Source: JAAYEL01 sp964345835 (lineage in GTDB: Bacteria > Bacillota > Clostridia > Tissierellales > Peptoniphilaceae). From it: 6,332 nt of DNA. Shown here in pieces: positions 1 to 6,085 of the stretch. A program made the translations under genes and the position numbers. Each line of letters begins with the position of its first letter. Positions within the stretch are counted from its first letter, which is position 1. The stretch covers positions 1-6,332 of the forward strand of contig CAYFSL010000031.1 of NCBI GenBank assembly GCA_964345835.1. The letters are read 5' to 3'. Below the pieces are notes generated by a model. The model was not told where the DNA came from, searched no databases, and saw only the letters and a program-made list of their open reading frames with translations.

Positions 1-115
1 TTTTAATATCTTCTATTTCCTCCAGTTCTTCCTCTTTTCTCCAGGCAACATACTCCTTAAATGCTTCCACTTGATTATCAATAAAAGAATTGTAAATTTC
101 CTTATATCTAGACAT
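1..115 (-). CDS. Partial hypothetical protein, N-terminus only
   Basis: The minus strand is open from an ATG at 113-115 to the window edge, giving 38 codons that begin MSRYKEIYNSF. The visible part is rich in Lys and Glu, has a run of acidic residues near the edge and looks alpha-helical, possibly coiled-coil. It has no signal peptide or membrane segment. I do not recognise the family. No convincing Shine-Dalgarno precedes the ATG. The frame stays open upstream to a TTG at 173-175 (20 further codons) before an in-frame stop, so the true start is uncertain. It is divergent from the sdaAB operon and shares its upstream region. It could be a chance ORF, but the codon pattern and charged composition favour a real gene. 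Confidence 0.5.
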   Translation of the reverse strand, partial: MSRYKEIYNSFIDNQVEAFKEYVAWRKEEELEEIEDIK

Positions 116-221
116 ATTTTTAAGGCTTTTATAGTCGTTTTTTAGTGGTAATATAGTTTGATGATGTATTAGCAACCTGATTTAGTTCACAATCCTATAT
201 CAGTTTTTTACAAAATGATTT

Positions 222-251
222 TTGTGGTATTTTCCCAAAGTTTGATATAAT
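222..251 (+). promoter_or_regulatory. Extended -10 sigma-A-type promoter for the sdaAB operon
   Basis: A perfect TATAAT at 246-251 is preceded by TG at the extended -10 position (TGATATAAT, 243-251). The -35 is weak: TTGTGG at 222-227 with an 18-bp spacer, so the extended -10 probably compensates. Transcription would start near 258, giving a leader of about 65 nt. The leader contains a small possible hairpin (GCCC 278-281 with GGGC 292-295) but no recognisable riboswitch. A short dyad, ACAAAA-TGAT-TTTTGT (210-225), overlaps the -35 and could be an operator. That part is inference. Confidence 0.7.
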
Positions 252-323
252 TTATTAATAAGAAAATAAAGGTTAAGGCCCCATTTTACTTGGGCTATAT
301 AAATAAAAATTAAGGGAATAATA

Positions 324-983
324 ATGAATAAGATATCATACTTTAATGTTATTGGACCTGTGATGATTGGCCCTTCAAGCTCCCATACAGCCGGTGCTGT
401 CAGGATTGGGAGGGCTGCAAGGTCTATAGTTGAACCGGGCTACTATAAGATAAATTTTAAGCTTTACGGATCTTTTGCCTCAACCTATAAGGGGCATGGC
501 ACTGACAAGGCCCTAGTTGCTGGAAGCCTGGGCTTTAGGTCTGATGATGAAAGGATTAAGGAAGCCTTCCAGATAGCCAAGGACCAGGGGCTTGAAATCA
601 GCTTCGAAGAGGTCAACCTAGTAAACGCCCACCCCAACACAGCTATTGTAGAGTTCTACTACAAGGATGGCCATAAAAAATGTGTTCAAGGGATTTCTAC
701 TGGTGGAGGTCAGATTGAAATAGTTAAAATAGATGGTCAAGATGTAAAGATTTACCCTGGGGACCCTACCATTATCCTCCAATATAGGGACAAGCCCGGC
801 ATCATTAGCAGGGTGACTACCATCCTTGCCCAAGCTGGCTATAATATTGAAACGATAATGAATAATCGGGATGAGGGAAGGGTGACTTTGGTAATTATTT
901 TAGATAAGAAGTTGGATTGCAAGGTTTTTGAAGATATAAGAAAGTCGGGGGATTATGACCACTCGACCTATGTATATTTTTAG
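324..983 (+). CDS. sdaAB: L-serine dehydratase, iron-sulfur-dependent, beta subunit
   Basis: Partner subunit of the cytosolic [4Fe-4S] L-serine ammonia-lyase, which converts L-serine to pyruvate and ammonia. The 219 residues match the usual beta-subunit length (about 220). The N-terminal domain carries the family signature GPSSSHTAG at residues 16-24, followed by HGTDKALVAG (58-67), HPNTA (103-107) and a glycine-rich STGGGQ (125-130). A C-terminal ACT domain begins near residue 149 (YRDKPGIISRV, then AGYNIETI), as in Bacillus-type SdaAB; ACT domains commonly bind amino acids or mediate assembly. The ATG at 324 has a good Shine-Dalgarno (AAGGGA, 312-317) six bases upstream. This is the first gene of the operon, and sdaAA follows after 8 bp. 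The enzyme is oxygen-labile, fitting an anaerobe. Identification is secure. Confidence 0.95.
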   Translation: MNKISYFNVIGPVMIGPSSSHTAGAVRIGRAARSIVEPGYYKINFKLYGSFASTYKGHGTDKALVAGSLGFRSDDERIKEAFQIAKDQGLEISFEEVNLVNAHPNTAIVEFYYKDGHKKCVQGISTGGGQIEIVKIDGQDVKIYPGDPTIILQYRDKPGIISRVTTILAQAGYNIETIMNNRDEGRVTLVIILDKKLDCKVFEDIRKSGDYDHSTYVYF

Positions 984-986
984 GAG
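982..986 (+). promoter_or_regulatory. Ribosome binding site that fixes the sdaAA start
   Basis: AGGAG at 982-986 overlaps the sdaAB stop codon (TAG, 981-983) and lies 5 bases before ATG 992. The in-frame GTG at 986 shares its G with this Shine-Dalgarno, so it cannot be served by it. ATG 992 is therefore preferred. The arrangement implies translational coupling of the two subunits. Confidence 0.75.
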
Positions 987-991
987 TGGAT

Positions 992-1873
992 ATGTTTACC
1001 AGTGGAAAGGAATTATTAAGAATTTGTAAGGAAGGCAATATGACCATATCCCAGGCAGCTATTGAAGCGGAGATGGCAAACTATGGAACTTCTTTAGAAA
1101 CTATATTTGAAAGAAATGAAATCATCTTAAAGGTCATGAAAGACTCTGCCACCAGGGCTACAAAAGAGGCTGTTAGGTCGGTTTCAGGTATCATTGGTGG
1201 GGATGCCAAGAAAATCTTTGACTATGCCCAGACTGATAATACCCTCCTTGATAGGAAGGTCTTGGAGCTGATGGCTATGAGTATATCAACCTCAGAGGTC
1301 AATGCCAGCATGGGAAGGATAGTAGCTGCCCCAACAGCTGGTGCTGCAGGGATAATCCCAGCAGTCCTTACTTCCGTCCAAAAAGAGAAGGGATTTTCAG
1401 ATGAGGATTTAATAAGGACCCTGATGACAACTGGAGCAGTAGGTTCCATAATAATGAGAAATGCGTCTGTATCAGGAGCTGTAGGAGGTTGCCAGGCAGA
1501 AACTGGATCAGCTTCTGCAATGGCAGCAGCAGGCCTAGTTGAACTAATGGGAGGAAGCCCTGACCAAGCCTTAGATGCGACAAGCTTTGCCTTGATTCAC
1601 GTACTTGGCCTTGTCTGTGATCCGATTGCAGGTCTTGTTGAATACCCTTGTTTGTTTAGGAACTCTTCAGGATCTATTAATGCCTTCATATCCGCAGAAA
1701 TGGCCCTGGCTGGAGTAAAGTCCCTAGTGCCTTTTGATGAGGTTGTCAAAGCCATGAAGGAAGTTGGAGATGACATGAGTCCAGCCTTCAAGGAAACTGC
1801 CATGGGTGGAGTTGCGGCTTCAACGGTAGGAAAAGAGATAGAAAAAAGGATATTTGGAGAGAGAAAAAGATAG
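992..1873 (+). CDS. sdaAA: L-serine dehydratase, iron-sulfur-dependent, alpha subunit
   Basis: Catalytic, cluster-binding subunit of L-serine ammonia-lyase. From ATG 992 it is 293 residues, the normal size for the separate alpha chain; a GTG at 986 would add two residues but lies on the Shine-Dalgarno. The three cysteines expected to hold the [4Fe-4S] cluster are present: Cys167 in VGGCQAE, and Cys209 and Cys220 in CDPIAGLVEYPC. The conserved MGRIVAAPTAGAAGIIPAVL segment (about 107-126) and the Gly/Ser-rich stretch before VGGCQAE match the catalytic domain. All hallmark residues are intact, so the enzyme should be active with sdaAB. Downstream it is separated from the amidohydrolase gene by 25 bp with no terminator, supporting cotranscription. 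Confidence 0.95.
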   Translation: MFTSGKELLRICKEGNMTISQAAIEAEMANYGTSLETIFERNEIILKVMKDSATRATKEAVRSVSGIIGGDAKKIFDYAQTDNTLLDRKVLELMAMSISTSEVNASMGRIVAAPTAGAAGIIPAVLTSVQKEKGFSDEDLIRTLMTTGAVGSIIMRNASVSGAVGGCQAETGSASAMAAAGLVELMGGSPDQALDATSFALIHVLGLVCDPIAGLVEYPCLFRNSSGSINAFISAEMALAGVKSLVPFDEVVKAMKEVGDDMSPAFKETAMGGVAASTVGKEIEKRIFGERKR

Positions 1874-1898
1874 TTATAGACAGTAGGAAGGTTAGATA

Positions 1899-3176
1899 AT
1901 GAATATTTGGATAAAAAATGCAACCATTCTAACGATGGATGATGCCAGGTTGGTCATGGAAGGGGCCAACCTATATATAAAGGGTAAGGAAATTTATAGG
2001 CTTGGGGAAGAACTTGAAGGCTTTGAAGCCGACAAGGTCATAGATGCCAGAGGAAAGCTAGTTATGCCAGGTTTAATAAATGCCCACACCCATATAGCCA
2101 TGAGCATATTTAGAAATTATGGCAATGATGTAAGCCTTGAAAGTTGGCTTAATGACTATATTTGGCCGGCTGAGTCTGGCCTTAAAGCAGAAGATGTAAG
2201 GATTGGAAGCCTTTTATCTATTGCTGAAATGATAGAAACGGGTACAACGACCTTTGTCGACATGTATTATTTCATGGATGAAGTAGCAAAAGCTTCTAAG
2301 GAGATGGGAATAAGGGCGGTCTTGACCAGGGGGTTGACAAATCCTACTAAGGAAATCCTAGAAGGGGAGAAGGATTTCTATAAAAAATGGCATATGACAG
2401 AAGATGGTAGGCTAATGATGATGGTAGCAGCCCATGCGGTCTATACCAACGATAGGGACCACCTCCTTGAAATTGGAAAGCTATGTGACAGGCTCGACCT
2501 GGGTCTTCATATCCACCTAAATGAAAGCCAGACAGAGGTCCAAAATTCCTTAAAAGACAATGGGATGCCACCCCTTGAATACGCTGACAGCCTGGGTCTT
2601 CTTAACAATAGGACCCTGGCTGCCCATTGTGTATGGCTTAGCGATAAGGAAAGAAAAATCGCCCTTGACAGGGGGGTTAACATGGTCCATAACCCATCAT
2701 CTAATATGAAGCTGGCAAGTGGCTTCATGAGGGTACAGGAACTTCTTGACCTAGGGATTAATGTCTGCCTGGGAACTGATGGGCCAGCTTCCAACAATAC
2801 CCTTGATATGTTTGATGAGATGAGGCTTGCCTCCCTTATAGCCAAGGGCTACAACCTTGATCCAGAGAACCTATCAGCCCTTACCGTCTTAGAGATGGCA
2901 ACGGTAAATGGGGCCAAGGCTATTGGCTTAGGTGACAAGCTAGGTAAGATAAAAGAGGGTTACCTAGCAGACCTTATCCTAGTTGACTTTGATAATATTA
3001 GGCATATACCTAGTAATGACCTTTTAGCCTCCCTAGTCTATTCAACCAATGGGCTAGACGTAGATACAACCATAGTAAATGGTGAAATAATTTATGAAAA
3101 TAAGAAGCACTTAAAAATAAACGTTGACCAGCTTAAAAAAGACATAAGTAGGTCAGCGGAGAGGTTAATAAAGTAG
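1899..3176 (+). CDS. mtaD: 5-methylthioadenosine / S-adenosylhomocysteine deaminase (MtaD-type amidohydrolase)
   Basis: A 425-residue metal-dependent amidohydrolase of the cytosolic MTA/SAH deaminase group, which converts SAH to S-inosylhomocysteine and MTA to methylthioinosine. Visible metal and catalytic residues are His63 and His65 (NAHTHIAMS), His206 and Glu209 (HIHLNES), His243 (LAAHCVWL) and Asp294 (LGTDGPASNN). Their spacing matches that recalled for the structurally characterised Thermotoga enzyme Tm0936. Glu92 (WPAE), Arg144 (TRGL) and His179 (AAHAVYTN) fall where that enzyme contacts adenosine and the homocysteine tail; a second arginine contact is not obvious here. Short beta-sandwich segments flank the barrel (1-55 and about 350-405). 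ATG 1899 has AGGAAGG (1885-1891) seven bases upstream. A guanine/chlorohydrolase-like specificity cannot be excluded from sequence alone, and the exact substrate is inference. Confidence 0.85.
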   Translation: MNIWIKNATILTMDDARLVMEGANLYIKGKEIYRLGEELEGFEADKVIDARGKLVMPGLINAHTHIAMSIFRNYGNDVSLESWLNDYIWPAESGLKAEDVRIGSLLSIAEMIETGTTTFVDMYYFMDEVAKASKEMGIRAVLTRGLTNPTKEILEGEKDFYKKWHMTEDGRLMMMVAAHAVYTNDRDHLLEIGKLCDRLDLGLHIHLNESQTEVQNSLKDNGMPPLEYADSLGLLNNRTLAAHCVWLSDKERKIALDRGVNMVHNPSSNMKLASGFMRVQELLDLGINVCLGTDGPASNNTLDMFDEMRLASLIAKGYNLDPENLSALTVLEMATVNGAKAIGLGDKLGKIKEGYLADLILVDFDNIRHIPSNDLLASLVYSTNGLDVDTTIVNGEIIYENKKHLKINVDQLKKDISRSAERLIK

Positions 3177-3183
3177 GAAAGAT

Positions 3184-4440
3184 ATGATTGGAATAGATAT
3201 TTTAGAAATAGATAAGGTTAACAGCTTAATGTCAAGGGACCGTTTCTTCGAAAGGGTCTTTACCCAGGAAGAGATGGTCTACCTTCAAGAAAAGAAGATG
3301 TCTAGGCAAACTATAGCTGGCTTATATGCAGCTAAAGAGGCAGTAGCAAAGATGTTTGGCCTTGGAATAGCTAAGGGCCTTGGCTTTAAGGATATAGAGG
3401 TCCTTCATGATGAAAACATGGCTCCCTATCTAAACCTTAAGAAAAAAATTATTAGAAAATTAATGGATAAGAGAGCTATTAAAGATGTATGTTTGAGTAT
3501 CTCCCATGACGGTGACAAGGTTGTGGCGGTAGCATCAGCCAACTTATATGAAGACCAAGAAAATTCACCCGAAATTGATAAGGAAATGGCTGGTCTACTC
3601 CCTGAGAGAAATCCTTTCTATAATAAATATGACTATGGTAAGGTCCTAATAATTGGAGGTAAGCAAGGTATGGGAGGGGCAATCACCCTTGCTGCCAAGG
3701 CATCTTTAAGGTCGGGTGTTGGGATAACTTGTGTTCTCGTGCCTGATTCTATCTCCCAAAGTCTGTCATATAAGTTGACAGAAGTTATAATCCATTCACA
3801 AAAATCAGACCCTAAAGGGGAATTTAGCCCAGTAGAAAAGGACAAGTTCCTAGACTTTATCAATGGCTTTGATGCTGTGGCTATAGGTCCAGGTATGGGA
3901 CAAAATCTTGCAGCAAAAAGGATGCTAGAACTTATAATTGAAAATTATGAGGGTCCCCTGGTAATAGATGCAGATGGCATTAATGTCTTGAGCAAGGAAG
4001 TGGAAATTGCAGATTTAAAGAAAAACATCTATATTACAGCCCATGAGATGGAATTTGCTAGGATTTCTGGCTATAGTGTAGAGGAAATAAGGGCCGATAG
4101 GTTAAAAAAGGCTCAGGAGTTTGTCAATGTCCACGATGTTAACCTCCTGATTAAGGGACCTAATTCTTTGATAATCAACAGGAGGGGCCACTATATCAAT
4201 AAGACAGGTAATTCGGGTATGGCAACTGCAGGAAGTGGTGATAGTCTGACAGGAATCCTGGTAGGCCTTCTAGCTAGAAAGGATAGCATAGATATGCTAA
4301 GGCTAGCTGCCTACATTCACGGCCTTGCTGGCGACTACTGTAGCCAGGAAATGGGTGAGGACTCCATGCTTGCCTCAGATATAATCAACTACCTACCCAG
4401 GGCTTTTAAGGATATGAGAAAAGAGCAGGAAAATGAGTGA
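3184..4440 (+). CDS. acpS-nnrD: Fusion: holo-[acyl-carrier-protein] synthase + ADP-dependent NAD(P)H-hydrate dehydratase
   Basis: One uninterrupted 418-residue frame holds two enzymes. Residues 1 to about 121 are AcpS, which transfers 4'-phosphopantetheine from CoA to apo-ACP. It has Asp5 in the N-terminal IGIDI motif, AAKEAVAK with Glu52, and SISHDGDKVVAVASA with His108, and its length equals stand-alone AcpS. A hydrophilic linker (about 122-145) leads to an NnrD/YjeF C-terminal kinase-fold domain (about 150-413). This has VLIIGG at 154-159, GPGMG (235-239), DADGINVL (262-269), TAHEMEFARI (285-294), KGP (324-326) and NSGMATAGSGDSLTG (343-357) with the catalytic Asp353. The repair dehydratase uses ADP to restore NAD(P)H from its S-hydrate. 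The YjeF N-terminal epimerase (NnrE), often fused to NnrD, is absent. The mtaD stop codon overlaps the AGGAAAG Shine-Dalgarno (3175-3181), so translation is probably coupled. Both domains look complete. Confidence 0.9.
   Translation: MIGIDILEIDKVNSLMSRDRFFERVFTQEEMVYLQEKKMSRQTIAGLYAAKEAVAKMFGLGIAKGLGFKDIEVLHDENMAPYLNLKKKIIRKLMDKRAIKDVCLSISHDGDKVVAVASANLYEDQENSPEIDKEMAGLLPERNPFYNKYDYGKVLIIGGKQGMGGAITLAAKASLRSGVGITCVLVPDSISQSLSYKLTEVIIHSQKSDPKGEFSPVEKDKFLDFINGFDAVAIGPGMGQNLAAKRMLELIIENYEGPLVIDADGINVLSKEVEIADLKKNIYITAHEMEFARISGYSVEEIRADRLKKAQEFVNVHDVNLLIKGPNSLIINRRGHYINKTGNSGMATAGSGDSLTGILVGLLARKDSIDMLRLAAYIHGLAGDYCSQEMGEDSMLASDIINYLPRAFKDMRKEQENE
4427..4430 (+). promoter_or_regulatory. Unusually close Shine-Dalgarno at the alr start
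   Basis: AGGA ends only two bases before the alr ATG at 4433, inside the last codons of acpS-nnrD. The two genes overlap in ATGAGTGA (4433-4440). No other start codon lies in frame before the conserved IVDLDAIRYNI segment, so ATG 4433 stands despite the tight spacing. Initiation probably depends on ribosomes terminating on the upstream gene. Confidence 0.5.
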
Positions 4441-5557
4441 AAGTACAATAAATAGGTTAATTGTCGACCTGGACGCCATAAGATACAACATAGACCAGCT
4501 GAAAAAAATCTCCAAGGCACCTACGTTTTATGCGGTAGTAAAGGCCGATGCCTACGGCCTAGGGGCTGTAGAAATAATGAAGGCCATAGATGATAGGGTC
4601 GATGGCTACTGCGTATCTTCCATCGAGGAGGGAATCGAGCTTAGACAGGCTGGGACAAGAAAAGAGATCCTAAACCTGGGCTATACCCCCCTTTCATTGG
4701 TTGAAAGGGCAAGTAAAAATGCCATCTCTATAGCAATCTATGACCTGGATTATTCAAGGAAAATAGAGAAGATTTTAGCCCCCCTAGGGCTTACAATAGT
4801 CGGTCATATCAAGCTTGATACCGGACATGGCAGGCTAGGATTTAGAAAGTCGGACAAGTCACTTGACCAGATAGTGGAAATTGCTAAATTAAAAAGTATA
4901 AGGCTTGAGGGAGTTTTTTCCCACCTGGCAACAGCTGATGAGAGGGACACAAGCTTTACTAAAGAGCAAGAGGAAATCTTTGACTATATGCTAAATCATC
5001 TTGAAGATAGGGGATTAGTCTTTGCTAAAAAGCACCTGGCTAATGACGCAGGCTTCATCAAGCACAAGATCTCCTATGACTTGGTAAGGTCAGGGATCTG
5101 CATATATGGTCTTTATCCTTCTGACCTTTTGAAGGAAGAGGGGGAGGTTGACCTTAAAGAAGTCTTTGAATGGCATTCCCAGGTATCTTTTGTAAAGGAA
5201 GTTGAAAAAGGGGCTTCGATATCCTATGGCAGGACTTTTATAGCTGATAGAAAGATGAGGGTTGCCACTCTGGCTATAGGCTATGCAGATGGTTACAAGA
5301 GAGCGAACTCTAATAGGGGGTTCGTCCTTATTAGAGGGAAAAAAGCTCCAGTAATTGGAAGGGTTACCATGGACCAAACTATGGTTGATGTTACTGAAAT
5401 CGATGGGGTAGAAATAGGGGATGACGTTATCCTCATCGGCAAGTCTGAGGACCTATCTATTTCAGCGGATGACCTGGCCCAATGGCAAGATACCATCAGC
5501 TATGAAATAATAACCTCCATTTCAAAAAGGGTTTCAAGGATTTATGTTGAAGGATAA
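4433..5557 (+). CDS. alr: Alanine racemase, PLP-dependent
   Basis: A 374-residue fold-type III PLP enzyme that interconverts L- and D-alanine in the cytosol for peptidoglycan. The PLP lysine is Lys37 in YAVVKADAYGLG, and the opposing catalytic base is Tyr265 in SYGRTF. Other family landmarks are Lys127 and Arg134 in KLDTGHGRLGF, His164 in FSHLATADE, Arg219 (contact to the PLP pyridine nitrogen) in VRSGICIYGLYPS, Tyr284 in GYADGY, and Met313-Asp314 in VTMDQTMVDV. The C-terminal beta domain ends with SYEIITSISKRVSRIYV, so the protein is full length. Two positions differ from the textbook enzyme: His132 replaces the usual Met in DTGMGR, and Asp205 replaces the Ser that normally binds PLP phosphate in HxANS. 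The gene overlaps acpS-nnrD by 8 bp. The alr-mazF order matches Bacillus and relatives. Alanine is the likely substrate; a broader amino-acid racemase is possible. Confidence 0.92.
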   Translation: MSESTINRLIVDLDAIRYNIDQLKKISKAPTFYAVVKADAYGLGAVEIMKAIDDRVDGYCVSSIEEGIELRQAGTRKEILNLGYTPLSLVERASKNAISIAIYDLDYSRKIEKILAPLGLTIVGHIKLDTGHGRLGFRKSDKSLDQIVEIAKLKSIRLEGVFSHLATADERDTSFTKEQEEIFDYMLNHLEDRGLVFAKKHLANDAGFIKHKISYDLVRSGICIYGLYPSDLLKEEGEVDLKEVFEWHSQVSFVKEVEKGASISYGRTFIADRKMRVATLAIGYADGYKRANSNRGFVLIRGKKAPVIGRVTMDQTMVDVTEIDGVEIGDDVILIGKSEDLSISADDLAQWQDTISYEIITSISKRVSRIYVEG

Positions 5558-5561
5558 ATAA

Positions 5562-5590
5562 TTGAATTGTATCTATCATTGATATATAAT
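5562..5590 (+). promoter_or_regulatory. Sigma-A-type promoter for mazF
   Basis: TTGAAT at 5562-5567 is followed, after exactly 17 bp, by a perfect TATAAT at 5585-5590, all inside the 69-bp gap between alr and mazF. Transcription would start near 5597, about 30 nt before the mazF ATG. No terminator hairpin separates alr from mazF, so mazF could be transcribed both from here and by read-through of the operon. Confidence 0.7.
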
Positions 5591-5626
5591 TATTAATGTA
5601 TAAAGAAAAAATGTAGGAGAAGAGGG

Positions 5627-5974
5627 ATGAGAGTGCGAAGAGGTGATGTTTTCTATGCAGACCTAAGTCCCGTAGTTGGTTCTGAACAGGGAGGGGTTCG
5701 GCCAGTTCTCATTATTCAGAACGACATGGGCAATAAATATAGTCCAACTATAATAATAGCAGCAATAACATCACAGACTAATAAGACCAGAATTCCTACA
5801 CATGTCCAGGTAGATCCAGGTATTGGGTTGCCTAAGAATTCCGTTGTCCTACTTGAACAAGTAAGGACGATTGACAAAAAGAGGCTGAGGGATAAGGTTG
5901 GAAGATTTGATGATGCCGCTATGAGCATTGTTGATAAATCTTTAAAGATATCAGTTGGGCTAAAGTGTACATAA
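5627..5974 (+). CDS. mazF: MazF/NdoA (PemK family) mRNA interferase toxin
   Basis: A 115-residue cytosolic endoribonuclease very similar to Bacillus subtilis NdoA (116 residues), which cuts single-stranded RNA at UACAU. Shared blocks are RRGDVFYADLSPVVGSEQGG, VRPVLIIQND, AAITSQ, the IPTHVQVD strand and VVLLEQVRTIDKKRL. The catalytic pair expected from the Bacillus enzyme, Arg25 (GVRP) and Thr48 (AITSQ), is intact, so the toxin should be active. ATG 5627 is preceded by AGGAGA (5615-5620) at six bases. In Bacillus the antitoxin gene ndoAI sits between alr and ndoA; here that space is 69 bp with a promoter and no antitoxin ORF. Cleavage specificity is inferred from similarity only. Confidence 0.93.
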   Translation: MRVRRGDVFYADLSPVVGSEQGGVRPVLIIQNDMGNKYSPTIIIAAITSQTNKTRIPTHVQVDPGIGLPKNSVVLLEQVRTIDKKRLRDKVGRFDDAAMSIVDKSLKISVGLKCT

Positions 5975-6007
5975 GAGGGATACCACTATAGGTATCCCTT
6001 TATTTTT
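5974..6007 (+). terminator. Intrinsic terminator of the mazF operon
   Basis: A perfect 9-bp stem, AGGGATACC (5976-5984) with GGTATCCCT (5991-5999), has a 6-nt loop (ACTATA). A G-T and an A-T pair extend it to 5974-6001. It runs into TATTTTT (6001-6007) and begins at the last base of the mazF stop codon. Strong and unambiguous on the plus strand. Confidence 0.92.
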
Positions 6008-6030
6008 GGTTCTATGTCAACTGTTGGGGG
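6008..6030. repeat. Putative terminal inverted repeat of the ISL3-like element
   Basis: The plus strand reads GGTTCTATGTCAACTG and continues into a G5 run. ISL3-family ends characteristically begin GGCTCTTT or GGTTCTTT, often followed by GTCAA. The match is from memory of the family, not an alignment, and the partner repeat lies outside the window. The inner limit is approximate. Confidence 0.5.
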
Positions 6031-6057
6031 TGCTGATTCAATATAATCAGCATCCTC
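6026..6057. repeat. Hairpin-forming inverted repeat inside the IS end
   Basis: TGCTGATT (6031-6038) pairs perfectly with AATCAGCA (6045-6052) around a 6-nt loop. On the plus-strand RNA the stem extends by five more G-C or G-U pairs to 6026-6057. It is not followed directly by a T-run on either strand, so a terminator role is uncertain; it may be an IS-end structure. Confidence 0.6.
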
Positions 6058-6085
6058 ACTTATTCATAGGACTTTTTTGCTTTAT

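Noticed and set aside
278..295. Hairpin GCCC/GGGC in the operon leader as an attenuator.
   Set aside because: Four base pairs with a 10-nt loop and no T-run are too weak to support termination.
258..323. Riboswitch or T-box in the sdaAB leader.
   Set aside because: The leader is only about 65 nt, with one weak 4-bp stem and no terminator/antiterminator or T-box motif.
986..991. GTG at 986 as the sdaAA start, two codons earlier.
   Set aside because: The GTG shares its first base with the AGGAG Shine-Dalgarno, which is correctly spaced for ATG 992.
1368..1923. Long antisense reading frames inside sdaAA and similar ones inside mtaD, acpS-nnrD and alr.
   Set aside because: They lie opposite clearly conserved enzymes, lack Shine-Dalgarno sites and show no family resemblance. 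They are frame shadows of the real genes.
5596..5616. Six-codon ORF (MYKEKM) between the mazF promoter and mazF, ending in the mazF Shine-Dalgarno; considered as a leader peptide or antitoxin remnant.
   Set aside because: It has no ribosome binding site, its ATG coincides with the predicted transcription start, and six codons carry no recognisable signal. Chance is the simplest explanation.
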